A stretch of 64,000 nt of DNA from Endozoicomonas sp. 8E (GCF_032883915.1 NZ_CP120717.1:1536001-1600000), one strand, 5' to 3'. Shown: positions 28,401 through 37,257, counted from the first letter of the stretch. Numbers and translations are program-made. The notes: a model not told the origin generated them from the letters alone.

Positions 28401-28565
28401 CAGTAACTCTTGTCGCTCAGATTCCCTGGAAGGACCGGGTAGCAGCCTTCTGGTCGATTCGCAGACTGTCCATTGGCCAGAGGCCGTTACCGACTGGGTG
28501 TCAGACTTTGATTGCGTGGGAGGGTAAAGGTTTGCAGAGGTTCCCGTTCCCTGGGCAACATTCAT
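25449..28565 (-). CDS. Paralogue I, SidE-PDE/HD-like phosphohydrolase effector candidate
   Basis: 1,038 residues from MNVAQGTGTSANL, the longest copy, with an ACAGGAG ribosome-binding site. Putative catalytic segments are intact: HSCSHVLRARNNGHWYMELL, IIYHDAAAEDVDKS, LRFADRMDFIR and AMHGAADL. Local differences include LKKFQ for LEKFQ and TRGIHNSW for TYGIHNSW. The tail is longer than in its relatives and differs (KEIFKPDAQSEPVTSGTAKAPLK). The N-terminus (NVAQGTGTSANLYPP) is nearly identical to that of paralogue L, although their middles differ, a sign of segmental exchange. It is followed 59 bases later by the coiled-coil gene. Confidence 0.88.
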   Translation of the reverse strand: MNVAQGTGTSANLYPPTQSKSDTQSVTASGQWTVCESTRRLLPGPSRESERQELLQAAETGRLAFRRIRLTEENDYFSGQRAPRPFTLALPGGMMPTKPIPKIDFGKSMVGIVDPQCLYVYKFDGYTGRLLIDSSATPETLRAKLLPDLQSSLNRRLEHGNQVIWRVYPHRFTSGHLQEDGTFSLPKLKYDNDIPFLDYPELVLTQYDKEDIKCFCAYKDAQINIAEILGDKRQCEKVLKIKSLPLVIYCYRTGSVEVYFDDELNNKHLARNEDSMDYFAISQGIAPENFRAMLNLLPMSLRTEALSSELTVSPDASHKLQQAIKLVSNPRYYSYEELLKLKQSGLAIHQPFFQKGHFKSLLDMLLTQEMFRNEQTDQEQSQKQEETADRMFRLILQSGASLPKEWCLKFIERMDDSFSYTMPPGIMNCMLAAFRPFKFLTLLHLRRISLSACPGALVEFDRICQRLSQQQRQDALEQILRQDLNDRCRATLDTVQSHLLALFSFGASLNKNFLKSFQSCLQKEYREGEKVIADFSADDYITWLKKLWDQRATHSLYQNWPEHVRQAERDIRDLQQSLDQVDSGPSATALTAQAPAALKFVVDAFSKPPVLPDTVGDNEKTILKVLLHYYRRPGPERVVRSLGRQTIPAVWKPLHSCSHVLRARNNGHWYMELLKKFQQCSLSKQEKELLSLAIIYHDAAAEDVDKSAEETRSAEYFKRDLTGHYPKQLLENIVLAMVSKENDVEGKDEQNLPDSVRWYLRILRFADRMDFIRCSGIGADFPGLTATRTQGFDATRLDIPPQLTGDFTAEPDDRTEFQRHLEAAMHGAADLARVTGQLQDRRKKNYTRVYGLNSDASKISENFEWTTEPVQRMNQFIDNNVRRKMAQEAGIIVCSDPSHQACKADQKKGITRGIHNSWYDLRQVTIPAGMTLLEKMQYEHDPSLLSPATQKALAKEVQRLKSEGIRMNPGTLTQTTLTSEEARKVLEQRGIAVVSEKRPFLTNQGFPREREMLVPKEIFKPDAQSEPVTSGTAKAPLK

Positions 28566-28593
28566 GGTAATACTCCTGTAAAATTATTACTTA

Positions 28594-28609
28594 CCCACTT
28601 TCCTGTGGG
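28594..28609 (-). promoter_or_regulatory. Leader hairpin of paralogue I (CsrA-like)
   Basis: The minus strand reads CCCAC-AGGAAA-GTGGG: a perfect 5-bp stem with GGA in the loop, followed by TAAGTAATAA and an ACAGGAG ribosome-binding site, the second GGA. Confidence 0.5.
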
Positions 28610-28621
28610 GGGCTACCTTTT

Positions 28622-28650
28622 TTTGGAGTCACTGGCTGGCGAAAAGTTCC
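28622..28650 (-). promoter_or_regulatory. ECF/RpoE-type promoter of paralogue I
   Basis: Minus-strand GGAACTT (28,644-28,650), 16-base spacer, TCCAAA (28,622-28,627). Confidence 0.73.
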
Positions 28651-28694
28651 ATGATCGAGGCGGGAGAGTATGAATACACACCAAACTAGTACCT

Positions 28695-30431
28695 CTATAA
28701 TTTTTCCATAAGTTCTTCACAAATAGGAAAAATTGTTTTAAATAATTCCTCTTTATCTTTTCCTGCTTTGTCTGGGTGTATTCTTAATACCAGCTTTTTA
28801 TATTTTTTCCTGAACTCATCTCTGCCTGGTATTCCTTGTATTTTAAAATCGGATAAGTTGGGGTCAATTAATAGACGATTATACCTCTCAAGTAACTGAG
28901 CTATGTGAGTCATTTCAACAGATTCATAAGTTTTGTATGAGTTATCTGACCTTGACGAACGGCTATCAGATTCAGCCTCAGACTCTGAGGAATGACTGCG
29001 ATCAGATCCATAACGAGTTTTTCCTGACGAAGGGCTATCAGCCTCAGACTCTGAGGAATGACTGCGATCAGATCCGTAACGAGTTTTTCCTGACGAAGGG
29101 CTATCGGCCTCAGAGTCAGACGCTGAGGAATAACTGCGATCAGATCCGTAACGAGTTTTTCCTGACGAAGGGCTATCGGCCTCAGAGTCAGACGCTGAGC
29201 AATAACTGCGATCAGATCCGTGACGAGTTTTTCCTGGCGAAGGGCTATCAGCCTCAGAGTCAGACGCTGAGCAATAACTGCGATTAGATCCGTAACGAAT
29301 TTTTCTTGACGAAGGGCTATCAGCCTCAGAGTCAGACGCTGAGCAATAACTGCGATCAGATCCGTAACGAGTTTTTCTTGACGAAGGGCTATCAGCCTCA
29401 GAGTCAGACGCTGAGCAATAACTGCGATCAGATCCGTAACGAGTTTTTCTTGACGAAGGGCTATCAGCCTCAGAGTCAGACGCTGAGCAATAACTGCGAT
29501 CAGATCCGTAACGAGTTTTTCTTGGCGAAGGGCTATCAGCCTCAGAGTCAGACGCTGAGCAATAACTGCGATCAGATCCGTAACGAGTTTTTCCTGACGA
29601 AGGGCTATCAGCCTCAGAATCAGACGCTGAGCAATAACTGCGATCAGATCCGTAACGAGTTTTTCTTGACGAAGGGCTATCAGCCTCAGAGTCAGACGCT
29701 GAGCAATAACTGCGATCAGATCCGTAACGAGTTTTTCTTGGCGAAGGGCTATCAGCCTCAGAGTCAGACGCTGAGCAATAACTGCGATCAGATCCGTAAC
29801 GAGTTTTTCCTGACGAAGGGCTATCAGCCTCAGAGTCAGACGCTGAGCAATAACTGCGATCAGATCCGTAACGAGCTTTTCCTGACGAAGGGCTATCAGC
29901 CTCAGAATCAGACGCTGAGCAATAACTGCGATCAGATCCGTAACGAGCTTTTCCTGACGAAGGGCTATCAGCCTCAGAATCAGACTCTGAGCAATAACTG
30001 CGATCAGATCCGTAACGAGTTTTTCTTGGCGAAGGGCTATCAGCCTCAGAGTCAGACGCTGAGCCATGACTGCGACCAGATCCGTAAACAGTTTTTGTTG
30101 ACGAACAGCTATAAGTCTCAGAGTCAGACTTTGCCGCTGACCAACGACCGTGATCAGACCCGTAAACAGTTTTTGTTGACGAACGGCTACCAGTCTCAGA
30201 GCAAGATGTTAACTCTGACAAACTGTAGCTTTCAGATTTGAAACCGGTCTTTTTTGACGAATGACTATCAGTTTCGGAACTCGATGAGATTATTCTTTCA
30301 GAAACCTTTGTCTGTTTTTGATGCCTTCCATACTTTTTTGGTATTTCCTTTTTTTTCTCCCTATTGTCAGGTTTATCTTCCCTTAACCGAAATGAGGAGC
30401 GTATACCGGCTTTGCTGCCAACATTATTCAT
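28695..30431 (-). CDS. Ser/Arg-repeat protein with C-terminal J domain
   Basis: 578 residues with an ACAGGAG ribosome-binding site. Residues 1-123 are basic and Ser-rich (KKKEIPKKYGRH). Residues 124-481 are 15 near-identical 24-residue units of the form SASDSEADSPSSGKTRYGSDRSYC; the last is 22 residues. Residues about 510-578 resemble a J domain: FRKKYKKLVLRIHPDKAGKD with the HPD tripeptide at 552-554 and a following helix. J domains recruit and stimulate Hsp70 proteins. The SP/RS-dipeptide repeats resemble eukaryotic SR proteins and would be good kinase targets in a host cell. It shares the array promoter, so it is probably co-regulated with the paralogues. Effector status and host Hsp70 targeting are inference. 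Confidence 0.85.
   Translation of the reverse strand: MNNVGSKAGIRSSFRLREDKPDNREKKKEIPKKYGRHQKQTKVSERIISSSSETDSHSSKKTGFKSESYSLSELTSCSETGSRSSTKTVYGSDHGRWSAAKSDSETYSCSSTKTVYGSGRSHGSASDSEADSPSPRKTRYGSDRSYCSESDSEADSPSSGKARYGSDRSYCSASDSEADSPSSGKARYGSDRSYCSASDSEADSPSSGKTRYGSDRSYCSASDSEADSPSPRKTRYGSDRSYCSASDSEADSPSSRKTRYGSDRSYCSASDSEADSPSSGKTRYGSDRSYCSASDSEADSPSPRKTRYGSDRSYCSASDSEADSPSSRKTRYGSDRSYCSASDSEADSPSSRKTRYGSDRSYCSASDSEADSPSSRKIRYGSNRSYCSASDSEADSPSPGKTRHGSDRSYCSASDSEADSPSSGKTRYGSDRSYSSASDSEADSPSSGKTRYGSDRSHSSESEADSPSSGKTRYGSDRSHSSESEAESDSRSSRSDNSYKTYESVEMTHIAQLLERYNRLLIDPNLSDFKIQGIPGRDEFRKKYKKLVLRIHPDKAGKDKEELFKTIFPICEELMEKL
28989..30062. repeat. 72-bp tandem repeat inside the Ser/Arg-repeat gene
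   Basis: Fifteen units (14 of 72 bases, one of 66) encode the 24-residue repeat. Unit-to-unit variation is small and clustered at the SSGK/SPRK/SSRK positions. All three long overlapping frames here come from the stop-free period. Confidence 0.9.
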
Positions 30432-30488
30432 GTTGAACTCCTGTTTATTAAATTACCCGGGACAGGCTCATTGCGAATGGCCTCAATA

Positions 30489-30517
30489 GTTAGAGTGATT
30501 AACTGGGAAAAAGTTCC
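30489..30517 (-). promoter_or_regulatory. ECF/RpoE-type promoter of the J-domain gene
   Basis: Minus-strand GGAACTT (30,511-30,517), 16-base spacer CCCAGTTAATCAC-type, TCTAAC (30,489-30,494). It is nearly the same as the promoter of paralogue C, although the downstream gene is unrelated. Confidence 0.72.
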
Positions 30518-30597
30518 GGCAAGGTCCTGTTGCCCGAAGCGGCATGGACTTCATAGCAAGATCAAAGGACTGTTCATGCCAACCTGCTGGCGTATTC

Positions 30598-33500
30598 TCA
30601 ATCAGGCTTTGCTATCTTTTTTGGCACCAGCATTTTCCGTTTTCTCGGGAAGCCATCGTTGTTAAAGTAGGGACGCTTCTCGCTGACCACAACAATCCCC
30701 CGCTCCCTCAGCACTTTTTGGGCTTCTTCCGAATACAGCGTTTCCTGGGTCAAGGTGCCCGGATTCATCCGTATACCTTCGCTCTTCAGTCGCTGCACCT
30801 CTTGTGCTATGGCCTGTTGTGCTGTCTGGCTGAGCAGCGAAGGGTCATGTTCGTACTGCATCTTTTCCAGCAGCGTCATTGCGGCCGGAAGCTCTACCTG
30901 CCCCAGGTCATACCCGCTGTTATGAATACCATAAGTGATTCCTTTGTTTTGATCCGCCTTGCAGGCTTGGTGGTTGGGGTCTGAACAGACAATAATCCCG
31001 GCCTCCTGAGCGATTTTGCGCCGGACATTGTTGTCAATAAACTGGTCCATTCTCTTTACCGGCTCAGTGGTCCATTCAAAGTTTTCAGAGATCTTTGCGC
31101 CATTGTCGTCCAGACCGTAGACTTTGATGTAATCTTTTTTGCGCTGGTCTTGAAGTTGCCCGGTTACCCGCGCCAGATTGGCCGCACCGTGCATGGCGGC
31201 TTCCAGATGACGTTGGAATTCACTCTTGTTGAAAGACCAGGCGCTAAACTCACCGGTCAGTTGCGATGGTAAGTCAAGACGTGTAGCGTCAAAACCCAGA
31301 GTTCGAGTCACCGTTAATCCGGGAAAATCAGCCCCGACCCCGCAACCACGGATAACATCCATGCGATCTGCAAAGCGTAATATGCGCAGATACCAGCGCA
31401 CAGCGTCAGGCAGGTTCTGCTCCTCTTTACCCTTAACATCGTTTTCCTTGCTGACTATCGCCATTGCCACATCGGCCACCAGCTTTTCAGGGTAGTGCCC
31501 AGCCAGGTCCCGTTTGAAATATTCAGCTGAACTTGATTCTTCCGCTGATTTGTCGACATCTTCGGCAGCCGCATCATGGTAGATAATCGCCAGCGACAGG
31601 AGTTCTTTTTCTTGTTCTTTCAGGGAACACTGCTGAAATTTCTCCAGCAATTCCATATACCAGTGTCCATTATTTCTGGACCGCAGGACATGACTGCAGC
31701 TGTGCAGGGGTTTCCACACGGTTGGCATGGTTTGCATGCCAAGGCTCTGGATTACCCGTTCCGGTCCCGGACGGCGATAATAATGCTGCAATACCTTCAG
31801 GATGGTTTTTTCATTATCGCCGACATTACCGGGCAGGACCGGCGCTTTGCTGAAGGCGTCCACCACAAACTTTAATGCCGCTGGTGTTTCGGTTGCCAAT
31901 GGTGTTGCCAGGTTTTGAGAATCGCCCAGACCGAGAGATTGTTTCAGATCCCTGATGTCCTGCTGAGCCTGCCGGACATGCTTTGGCCAATTCTGGTAGA
32001 AAGGATAGGTTTCCCGTTTCTCCCATAGATTTCCAACCCATTCGACATAATCAGCCACGAGAAAATCATCAATGATATTCTCATCTTCTTCGCAATACAC
32101 ATACAGATAGGATTCAAGTTCATCCAGAACGTTTTTGTCCACGGAAGCCTGATAATGAAACAGGGCCAATAAGCTGAGCTGAATATGTTTGAGGGTTCGA
32201 TTATCCAGAGTTACCACATAATTTAATACCCTTTCCAGGCAATCCTGCTGCTGCCGTTTACTGAGACCGCGACAGATACGGTCAAATTCAACGACGCATC
32301 CCGGACAGCCGGTCAAAGGGTACCACTTGAGATGTCTCAGGGTCAGGAACTCAAATGGAGCAGAGGCAGCCACAAAACAATCGAATATTCCAGCCGGGAT
32401 TACAGGTACGTCGGGAGCCTCCATTTTCTTAATAAGATAAAAATACTCCTCCAGCCTCGCACCGCTGCGCAGAAGTAACTGACATAGGCGCCAGGCTTCG
32501 TCCTCCTGTTTCAGAGTCTGTTCGTGTTCTGGCTGCATGTTTCTGTACACTTCGGAACCCAGCAGCATGCCAAGTAAAGATTGAACTCTTCCTCCATGGA
32601 AAAAACACTGGTGAATTGGCAAGCCACTCTGTTTAAACTCCAGAAGCCTCTCATAACTGTAAAGAAAGGGATCACTTACCAGCTCAATGGCCTGTTGCAG
32701 TTTGTCTATGACATCCGGATCAGCTGAGACGGTTGCTTCCGAACTCAGTGCCTTTGCGCGCAAAGACATTGGCAGCAGATTCAACATGTCTCTGAAATGG
32801 TTTGGGGCCAAGCCCTGTGAAAGCGCAAAATCATTTAGAGAACGCTCATTCATGGTCAGGTACAGACTGTCCAGCTCATCAGCAAAATAGACCTGTACAG
32901 AACCTGTGCGGTGGCAATAAACAACCAGAGGCAAAGGTCCAACCTTCAATACCTTTTCACACTGGCGCTTGTCCTCCAGGATGTCGGAAATATTTATCTG
33001 TGCATCCTTGTATACGCAAAAGCATTTGATGTCTTTTTTACTGTATTTGTTGAGCAACAGTTCCGGGTAGTCAAGTGAGCGGGTGCCATCGTTGAGTTTC
33101 AATTTTGGTAAACTGAATGTCCCATCCGCCTGCAGATGGCCTGAGGTGAAACGATGAGGGTAAATTTTCCAAATGACCTGATTGCAACGCTCAAGACGTA
33201 CATCGAGCAATGATTGCAAGTGAGGCAGTAGTTTTGCTATCAGTTCTTCCGGAGATGCGCCGTACTGGAGGTTTCTGGTCTCTGCATTACGTTTGTAGAC
33301 ATACAGGCATTGTGGATCAACAATGCCTACCATCCATTTGCCATAACGTTCTGGCAAAGGCTGGGTGGGCATCATTCTCCCTGGCAGGGCGAGGGTGAAG
33401 GGTCTTGGTGCCCCCTTAACTGAAAAGTAATTGTCTTCTTCAGTCAATCCAATTCGCCGAAACGCCAGGTGTCCACTTTCAGCGGCCAGCAATAGCTTTT

Positions 33501-33654
33501 GTCGCTCAGACTCTCTGGAAGGATCGGCTAGCAGCCTGCTGGTGGATTCGCAGACTGTCCATTGGCCAGAGGCCGTTACCGACTGGGTGTCAGACTTTGA
33601 TTGCGGAGGCGGGTAAAGGCTTGCAGAGGCTCCTGTTCCTTGGGCTGCATCCAT
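30598..33654 (-). CDS. Paralogue K, SidE-PDE/HD-like protein with displaced promoter
   Basis: 1,018 residues from MDAAQGTGASASL, with an ACAGGAG ribosome-binding site. HSCSHVLRSRNN (Ala to Ser), IIYHDAAAEDVDKS and LRFADRMD keep all putative metal ligands; the later segment reads AMHGAANL (Asp to Asn). NSGYDLGQV replaces the otherwise conserved NSWYDLRQV. The tail is KKIAKPD. A ~300-bp repeat insertion separates its start codon from its promoter, so its leader is about 370 bases instead of about 60. That insertion brings several stable hairpins into the leader and could lower or condition expression. Confidence 0.87.
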   Translation of the reverse strand: MDAAQGTGASASLYPPPQSKSDTQSVTASGQWTVCESTSRLLADPSRESERQKLLLAAESGHLAFRRIGLTEEDNYFSVKGAPRPFTLALPGRMMPTQPLPERYGKWMVGIVDPQCLYVYKRNAETRNLQYGASPEELIAKLLPHLQSLLDVRLERCNQVIWKIYPHRFTSGHLQADGTFSLPKLKLNDGTRSLDYPELLLNKYSKKDIKCFCVYKDAQINISDILEDKRQCEKVLKVGPLPLVVYCHRTGSVQVYFADELDSLYLTMNERSLNDFALSQGLAPNHFRDMLNLLPMSLRAKALSSEATVSADPDVIDKLQQAIELVSDPFLYSYERLLEFKQSGLPIHQCFFHGGRVQSLLGMLLGSEVYRNMQPEHEQTLKQEDEAWRLCQLLLRSGARLEEYFYLIKKMEAPDVPVIPAGIFDCFVAASAPFEFLTLRHLKWYPLTGCPGCVVEFDRICRGLSKRQQQDCLERVLNYVVTLDNRTLKHIQLSLLALFHYQASVDKNVLDELESYLYVYCEEDENIIDDFLVADYVEWVGNLWEKRETYPFYQNWPKHVRQAQQDIRDLKQSLGLGDSQNLATPLATETPAALKFVVDAFSKAPVLPGNVGDNEKTILKVLQHYYRRPGPERVIQSLGMQTMPTVWKPLHSCSHVLRSRNNGHWYMELLEKFQQCSLKEQEKELLSLAIIYHDAAAEDVDKSAEESSSAEYFKRDLAGHYPEKLVADVAMAIVSKENDVKGKEEQNLPDAVRWYLRILRFADRMDVIRGCGVGADFPGLTVTRTLGFDATRLDLPSQLTGEFSAWSFNKSEFQRHLEAAMHGAANLARVTGQLQDQRKKDYIKVYGLDDNGAKISENFEWTTEPVKRMDQFIDNNVRRKIAQEAGIIVCSDPNHQACKADQNKGITYGIHNSGYDLGQVELPAAMTLLEKMQYEHDPSLLSQTAQQAIAQEVQRLKSEGIRMNPGTLTQETLYSEEAQKVLRERGIVVVSEKRPYFNNDGFPRKRKMLVPKKIAKPD

Positions 33655-33704
33655 GGTAATACTCCTGTAAAATAAATTACTAACCCATTTCCATGAGGGT
33701 GTCG

Positions 33705-34005
33705 CAAAACTCTCTCAAGCGTGGGAACGAGTTGACTCCTGTCATTCCCGGCTTCATTCTCGTCATTCCCGGCTTCATTCTCGTCATTCCCGACTTCATT
33801 CTCGTCATTCCCGACTTCATTCTCGTCATTCCCGCGAAGGCGGGAATCCACACAGACTCACCACCAGAACCATACTGCCCGATGCCCCCTTGGCCTTGTC
33901 ATCCCCGAGAAGGCAGAGATCCACCGTTGGCGCTGGATTCCCGCCTTCGCGGGAATGACGACCTCAGAGCATGGGAACAAGCTGTTGGAGTTTTGCGACA
34001 GCTTC
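33705..34005. repeat. Repeat insertion in the leader of paralogue K
   Basis: Bounded by TGTCGCAAAACTC on the left and GTTTTGCGACAGC on the right, it contains one unit of the array at 22,421-24,180 (GACTCACCACCAGAACC at about 33,853). Four 21-base units GTCATTCCCGRCTTCATTCTC precede it at 33,741-33,824. Flanks TTTCCATGAGGG and TTCCCATACGGGG may be a degenerated target duplication. Confidence 0.8.
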
Positions 34006-34025
34006 CCATACGGGGTCTCCATTTT

Positions 34026-34054
34026 GTTGGAGTCACTGGCTGGCGAAAAGTTCC
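34026..34054 (-). promoter_or_regulatory. ECF/RpoE-type promoter of paralogue K (displaced)
   Basis: Minus-strand GGAACTT (34,048-34,054), 16-base spacer, TCCAAC (34,026-34,031). The -35 box abuts the stop codon of paralogue L at 34,056. Confidence 0.72.
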
Positions 34055-34055
34055 A

Positions 34056-37000
34056 TCAGGTTCTTATACCATTCGTGCTATCGGTCACCCCTGCTGGTTT
34101 GCTCCGGGCATCAGGCTTTGGCATCTTCTTTGGCACCAGCATTTCCCATTCTTCCGGGTTGCCCTCGTTGTTGAAGTAGGGACGCTTATCGCTGACCACG
34201 GTAATACCCCGGTCTTCCAGCACTGACTGGGCTTTCGGCGAAAGCAGTGTTTCCCGCTTCATGGTGCCCGGATTCATTCGTATCCCTTCCCTTCTGAGCC
34301 GCTGCACCTCTTGTTCCAATGTTTGCTGAGTTGCCAGGCTCAGCAGCGACGGGTCATGTTCGTACTGCATCTTTTCCAGCAGCGTCATGCCGGCCGGAAG
34401 CTCTACCTGCCTCAGGTCATACCAGCTGTTATGAATACCATAAGTAATCCCTTTGTCCTGATCAGCCTTGCAGGCCTGGTGATCAGGATCTGAACAGACA
34501 ATGATTCCGGCCTCCTGGGCTATTTTGCGGCGGACATTGTCGTCAATAAACTGGTTCATTCTCTTTACTGGCTCAGTGGTCCATTCGAAGTTTTCAGAGA
34601 TTTTTGAGCCATTGCCAATCAGACCGTAGACTTTGGTGTAATCTTTGTTGCGCTGATCGTTAAGTCGCCCGGTTACCCGCGCCAGATCAGCCGCACCATG
34701 CATGGCGGCTTCCAGATGACGTTGGAATTCACTCTTGTTGTCAGGCTCGGAGGTAAACTCTTCAGTCAGCTGGGTTGGTAAGTCAAGACGTCCAGCGTCA
34801 AAACCCCAGGTTCGAGTCGCCGTTAATTGGGGAAAATCATCCCCAACCCCGCAACCACGGATAACGTCCATGCGATCCGCAAAGCGTAATATCCGCAGAT
34901 ACCAACGCACTGACACAGACAGGTTCTGCTCGTCTTTACCCTCAATATCGTTTTCCTTGCTGATCATTGCCTCGGCCATATCAGCCAGCAGCGCTTCAGG
35001 GTAGTGTCCAGCCAGGTCCCGTTTGAAATATTCAGCTGAACGGGTTTCTTCAGCTGATTTGTCGACATCTTCGGCAGCCGCATCATGGTAGATAATCGCC
35101 AGCGACAGGAGTTCTTTTTTGTCCGGGCGCAAGGAACACTGCTGAAATTTCTCCAGCAATTCCATATACCAGTGCCCATTATTTCTGGCCCGCAGGACAT
35201 GACTGCAACTGTGCAGAGGTTTCCACACGGTTGGCAAGGTTTGTCTATAAAGGCTCCGGATCACCCGTTCTGGTCCCGGACGGCGGTAGTAATGCTGCAA
35301 TACCTTCAGGATGGTTTTTTCATTATCGCCGACAAGATCAGGCAAGACCGGCGATTTGCTGAACGCATCCTCGATAAACTTTAATTCCGATGGTGTTTCG
35401 ATTGTCAATGAACTTGCCAATGGGCTGGATGGGCCAGAGTCGTTCAGGCTGAGAGATTGTTTCAGATCCTTGATCTCCTTCTCAGCCTGCTCCAGATGTT
35501 CCGGCCAATTCTGGAATAAAGGATAGGTGTTCCTCTCGTCCCAGAGTTTTTTAACCCACGGGATAAAATCAGCCACAGTAAAATTATCAGCAATCTTCAT
35601 TCTGCGACCGCAATATTTGTCCAGAAATAGCTGATGGCAATCCAGAGTCATTTCGTCCAGGCAAGCACCGTAATGAAAGAGGGCTAGCAAGTGGGATTTG
35701 ATGATGTCGAGGGGTGGAGGTTCAAAACTCACATCCAATACCTTCATCATACGTTGCTGTATTTGCACTTGACTGAGCCCCTGACAGATTCGGTTAAATT
35801 CAACGACGTTTCCCGGGCAACCGATTAAAGGTATTCTCTCGAGATGTTTCAGGGTCAGAAAATCAAATGGACCAAAGGCAGCCACGATATAATCCATTGC
35901 GCACGCCGATATGACCTCAGATGTGCGATCGCCCATTCTTTTAATGTAGGGAATGGTTATCTCCATCCCTGCCCCGCTCTGCAGAAGCAGATGAAGTAAG
36001 CGACGCGCTTCTTTTTCATGTTCCCGGGTTTCCTCATGCGCATCGTTTGTGCCCATTTCGGAAAACAGCAACAGTTCGAGCAAAGATATATACCGTTCTC
36101 CATAATTAAAACGCTTGTGAATGGGTAAGCCACTTTGTTTTAGTTCCAAAAGCTTCTCATAATTGTATGAACAGCGATCACTTACCAATTCGATGGCCTG
36201 TTGCAATTTGTGCATAAGATCAGGTGAGAAGGTTAATTTCGAACTCAGTGTCTTTGCCCGCAAAGACATTGGCAGCAGATTCAACAGGGCTCTGAAAGTG
36301 TCCGGGTATAGGTTGTTTGAGAACGCAAAATCATTCAGTGAGCGCTCATTCCCCGCCAGGTGCCTACTGTCCAGCTCATCTTCAAAATAGACCTGAACAG
36401 AACCTGTGCGGTGGCAATAAACAACCAGAGGCAAGGGGTCAAGCTTCAATACTTTTTCACACTGACGCTTGTCCCTGAGGATATCGGAGATATTTTTCTG
36501 TGCATCGTTATAAACACAGAAGCATTTGATGTCTTCTCTGCTGTAATGGGTGAGCACCAGTTCCGGGAAATCCTTTGAGCAGGTACATAGACCCGGTTTG
36601 AATTTTGGCAAACTGAACGTTCCGTCTGCCTGCAGATGTCCCGAGGTGAAACGAGGATAAACTCTCCAGATGACTTGTTCGCCACGCTCAAGACGTCTAT
36701 CGAGGGCAGATTGTAGATCAGGCAGTAGTTTTACGTGCAGATCTTCCGGACTATAGCCAGGCTCCAGCAGCCTGCCGGTCACTGCGTTACGTTTGTAGAC
36801 ATACAGGCATTGTGGATTAACAATGCCTACCATCCATTCGCCACGATCTTCTGGTACGCGCTGGGTGGGCATCATTGCCCCCGGCAGGGCGAGGGTGCAG
36901 GGCCTCGGTGCCCTCTTGGCAGAAAGGTATTTTTCTTCTCTGGACGACGTAATTCGCCGAAGCGCCAGACGTCCGCTGTCAGCGGCCAGCAGTAGCCCCT

Positions 37001-37154
37001 GTCGCACAGATTCCCTGGAAGGAGGGGTTAGCAGCTTGCTGTTCGATTTGCAGACTGTCCATTGGCCAGAGGCCGTTACCGGCTGGGTGTCAGACTGTGA
37101 TTGAGCGGACGGGTAAAGGTTTGCAGAGGTTCCCGTTCCCTGGGCAACATTCAT
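34056..37154 (-). CDS. Paralogue L, SidE-PDE/HD-like phosphohydrolase effector candidate
   Basis: 1,032 residues from MNVAQGTGTSANL, with an ACAGGAG ribosome-binding site. All putative catalytic segments are intact (HSCSHVLRARNN, IIYHDAAAEDVDKS, LRFADRMD, AMHGAADL) and the CSDPDHQACKADQDKG segment follows. L and M are closest relatives over nearly the whole length (PLFQNWPEHLEQAEKEIKDL in the middle; RNKDYxKVYGLIGNGSKIS near the end), unlike the mosaic relation between I and L. The tail is KKMPKPDARSKPAGVTDSTNGIRT, related to that of M. The gap to M is short and holds a promoter. Confidence 0.88.
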   Translation of the reverse strand: MNVAQGTGTSANLYPSAQSQSDTQPVTASGQWTVCKSNSKLLTPPSRESVRQGLLLAADSGRLALRRITSSREEKYLSAKRAPRPCTLALPGAMMPTQRVPEDRGEWMVGIVNPQCLYVYKRNAVTGRLLEPGYSPEDLHVKLLPDLQSALDRRLERGEQVIWRVYPRFTSGHLQADGTFSLPKFKPGLCTCSKDFPELVLTHYSREDIKCFCVYNDAQKNISDILRDKRQCEKVLKLDPLPLVVYCHRTGSVQVYFEDELDSRHLAGNERSLNDFAFSNNLYPDTFRALLNLLPMSLRAKTLSSKLTFSPDLMHKLQQAIELVSDRCSYNYEKLLELKQSGLPIHKRFNYGERYISLLELLLFSEMGTNDAHEETREHEKEARRLLHLLLQSGAGMEITIPYIKRMGDRTSEVISACAMDYIVAAFGPFDFLTLKHLERIPLIGCPGNVVEFNRICQGLSQVQIQQRMMKVLDVSFEPPPLDIIKSHLLALFHYGACLDEMTLDCHQLFLDKYCGRRMKIADNFTVADFIPWVKKLWDERNTYPLFQNWPEHLEQAEKEIKDLKQSLSLNDSGPSSPLASSLTIETPSELKFIEDAFSKSPVLPDLVGDNEKTILKVLQHYYRRPGPERVIRSLYRQTLPTVWKPLHSCSHVLRARNNGHWYMELLEKFQQCSLRPDKKELLSLAIIYHDAAAEDVDKSAEETRSAEYFKRDLAGHYPEALLADMAEAMISKENDIEGKDEQNLSVSVRWYLRILRFADRMDVIRGCGVGDDFPQLTATRTWGFDAGRLDLPTQLTEEFTSEPDNKSEFQRHLEAAMHGAADLARVTGRLNDQRNKDYTKVYGLIGNGSKISENFEWTTEPVKRMNQFIDDNVRRKIAQEAGIIVCSDPDHQACKADQDKGITYGIHNSWYDLRQVELPAGMTLLEKMQYEHDPSLLSLATQQTLEQEVQRLRREGIRMNPGTMKRETLLSPKAQSVLEDRGITVVSDKRPYFNNEGNPEEWEMLVPKKMPKPDARSKPAGVTDSTNGIRT

Positions 37155-37183
37155 GATAATACTCCTGTAAAACTTATTACCTT

Positions 37184-37201
37184 CCCCACTTCCCTGGGGG
37201 G
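37184..37201 (-). promoter_or_regulatory. Leader hairpin of paralogue L
   Basis: The minus strand reads CCCC-AGGGAAGT-GGGG, with an unusual run of ten C just 5' of it (a possible slippage tract). The GGA is in the loop. Confidence 0.42.
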
Positions 37202-37226
37202 GGGGCTACCTTTTTTCTTCCTTTTT

Positions 37227-37255
37227 CTTTAGAACCACTGGCTGGCGAAAAGTTC
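37227..37255 (-). promoter_or_regulatory. ECF/RpoE-type promoter of paralogue L
   Basis: Minus-strand GGAACTT (37,249-37,255), 16-base spacer, TCTAAA (37,227-37,232). The -35 lies in the three bases before the stop codon of paralogue M at 37,258. Confidence 0.72.
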
Positions 37256-37257
37256 CG

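Noticed and set aside
28910..30241. Alternative 385- and 311-codon frames across the Ser/Arg-repeat gene
   Set aside because: Both are products of the 72-bp period. Only the chosen frame has a ribosome-binding site, promoter and a folded-looking J domain at the end.
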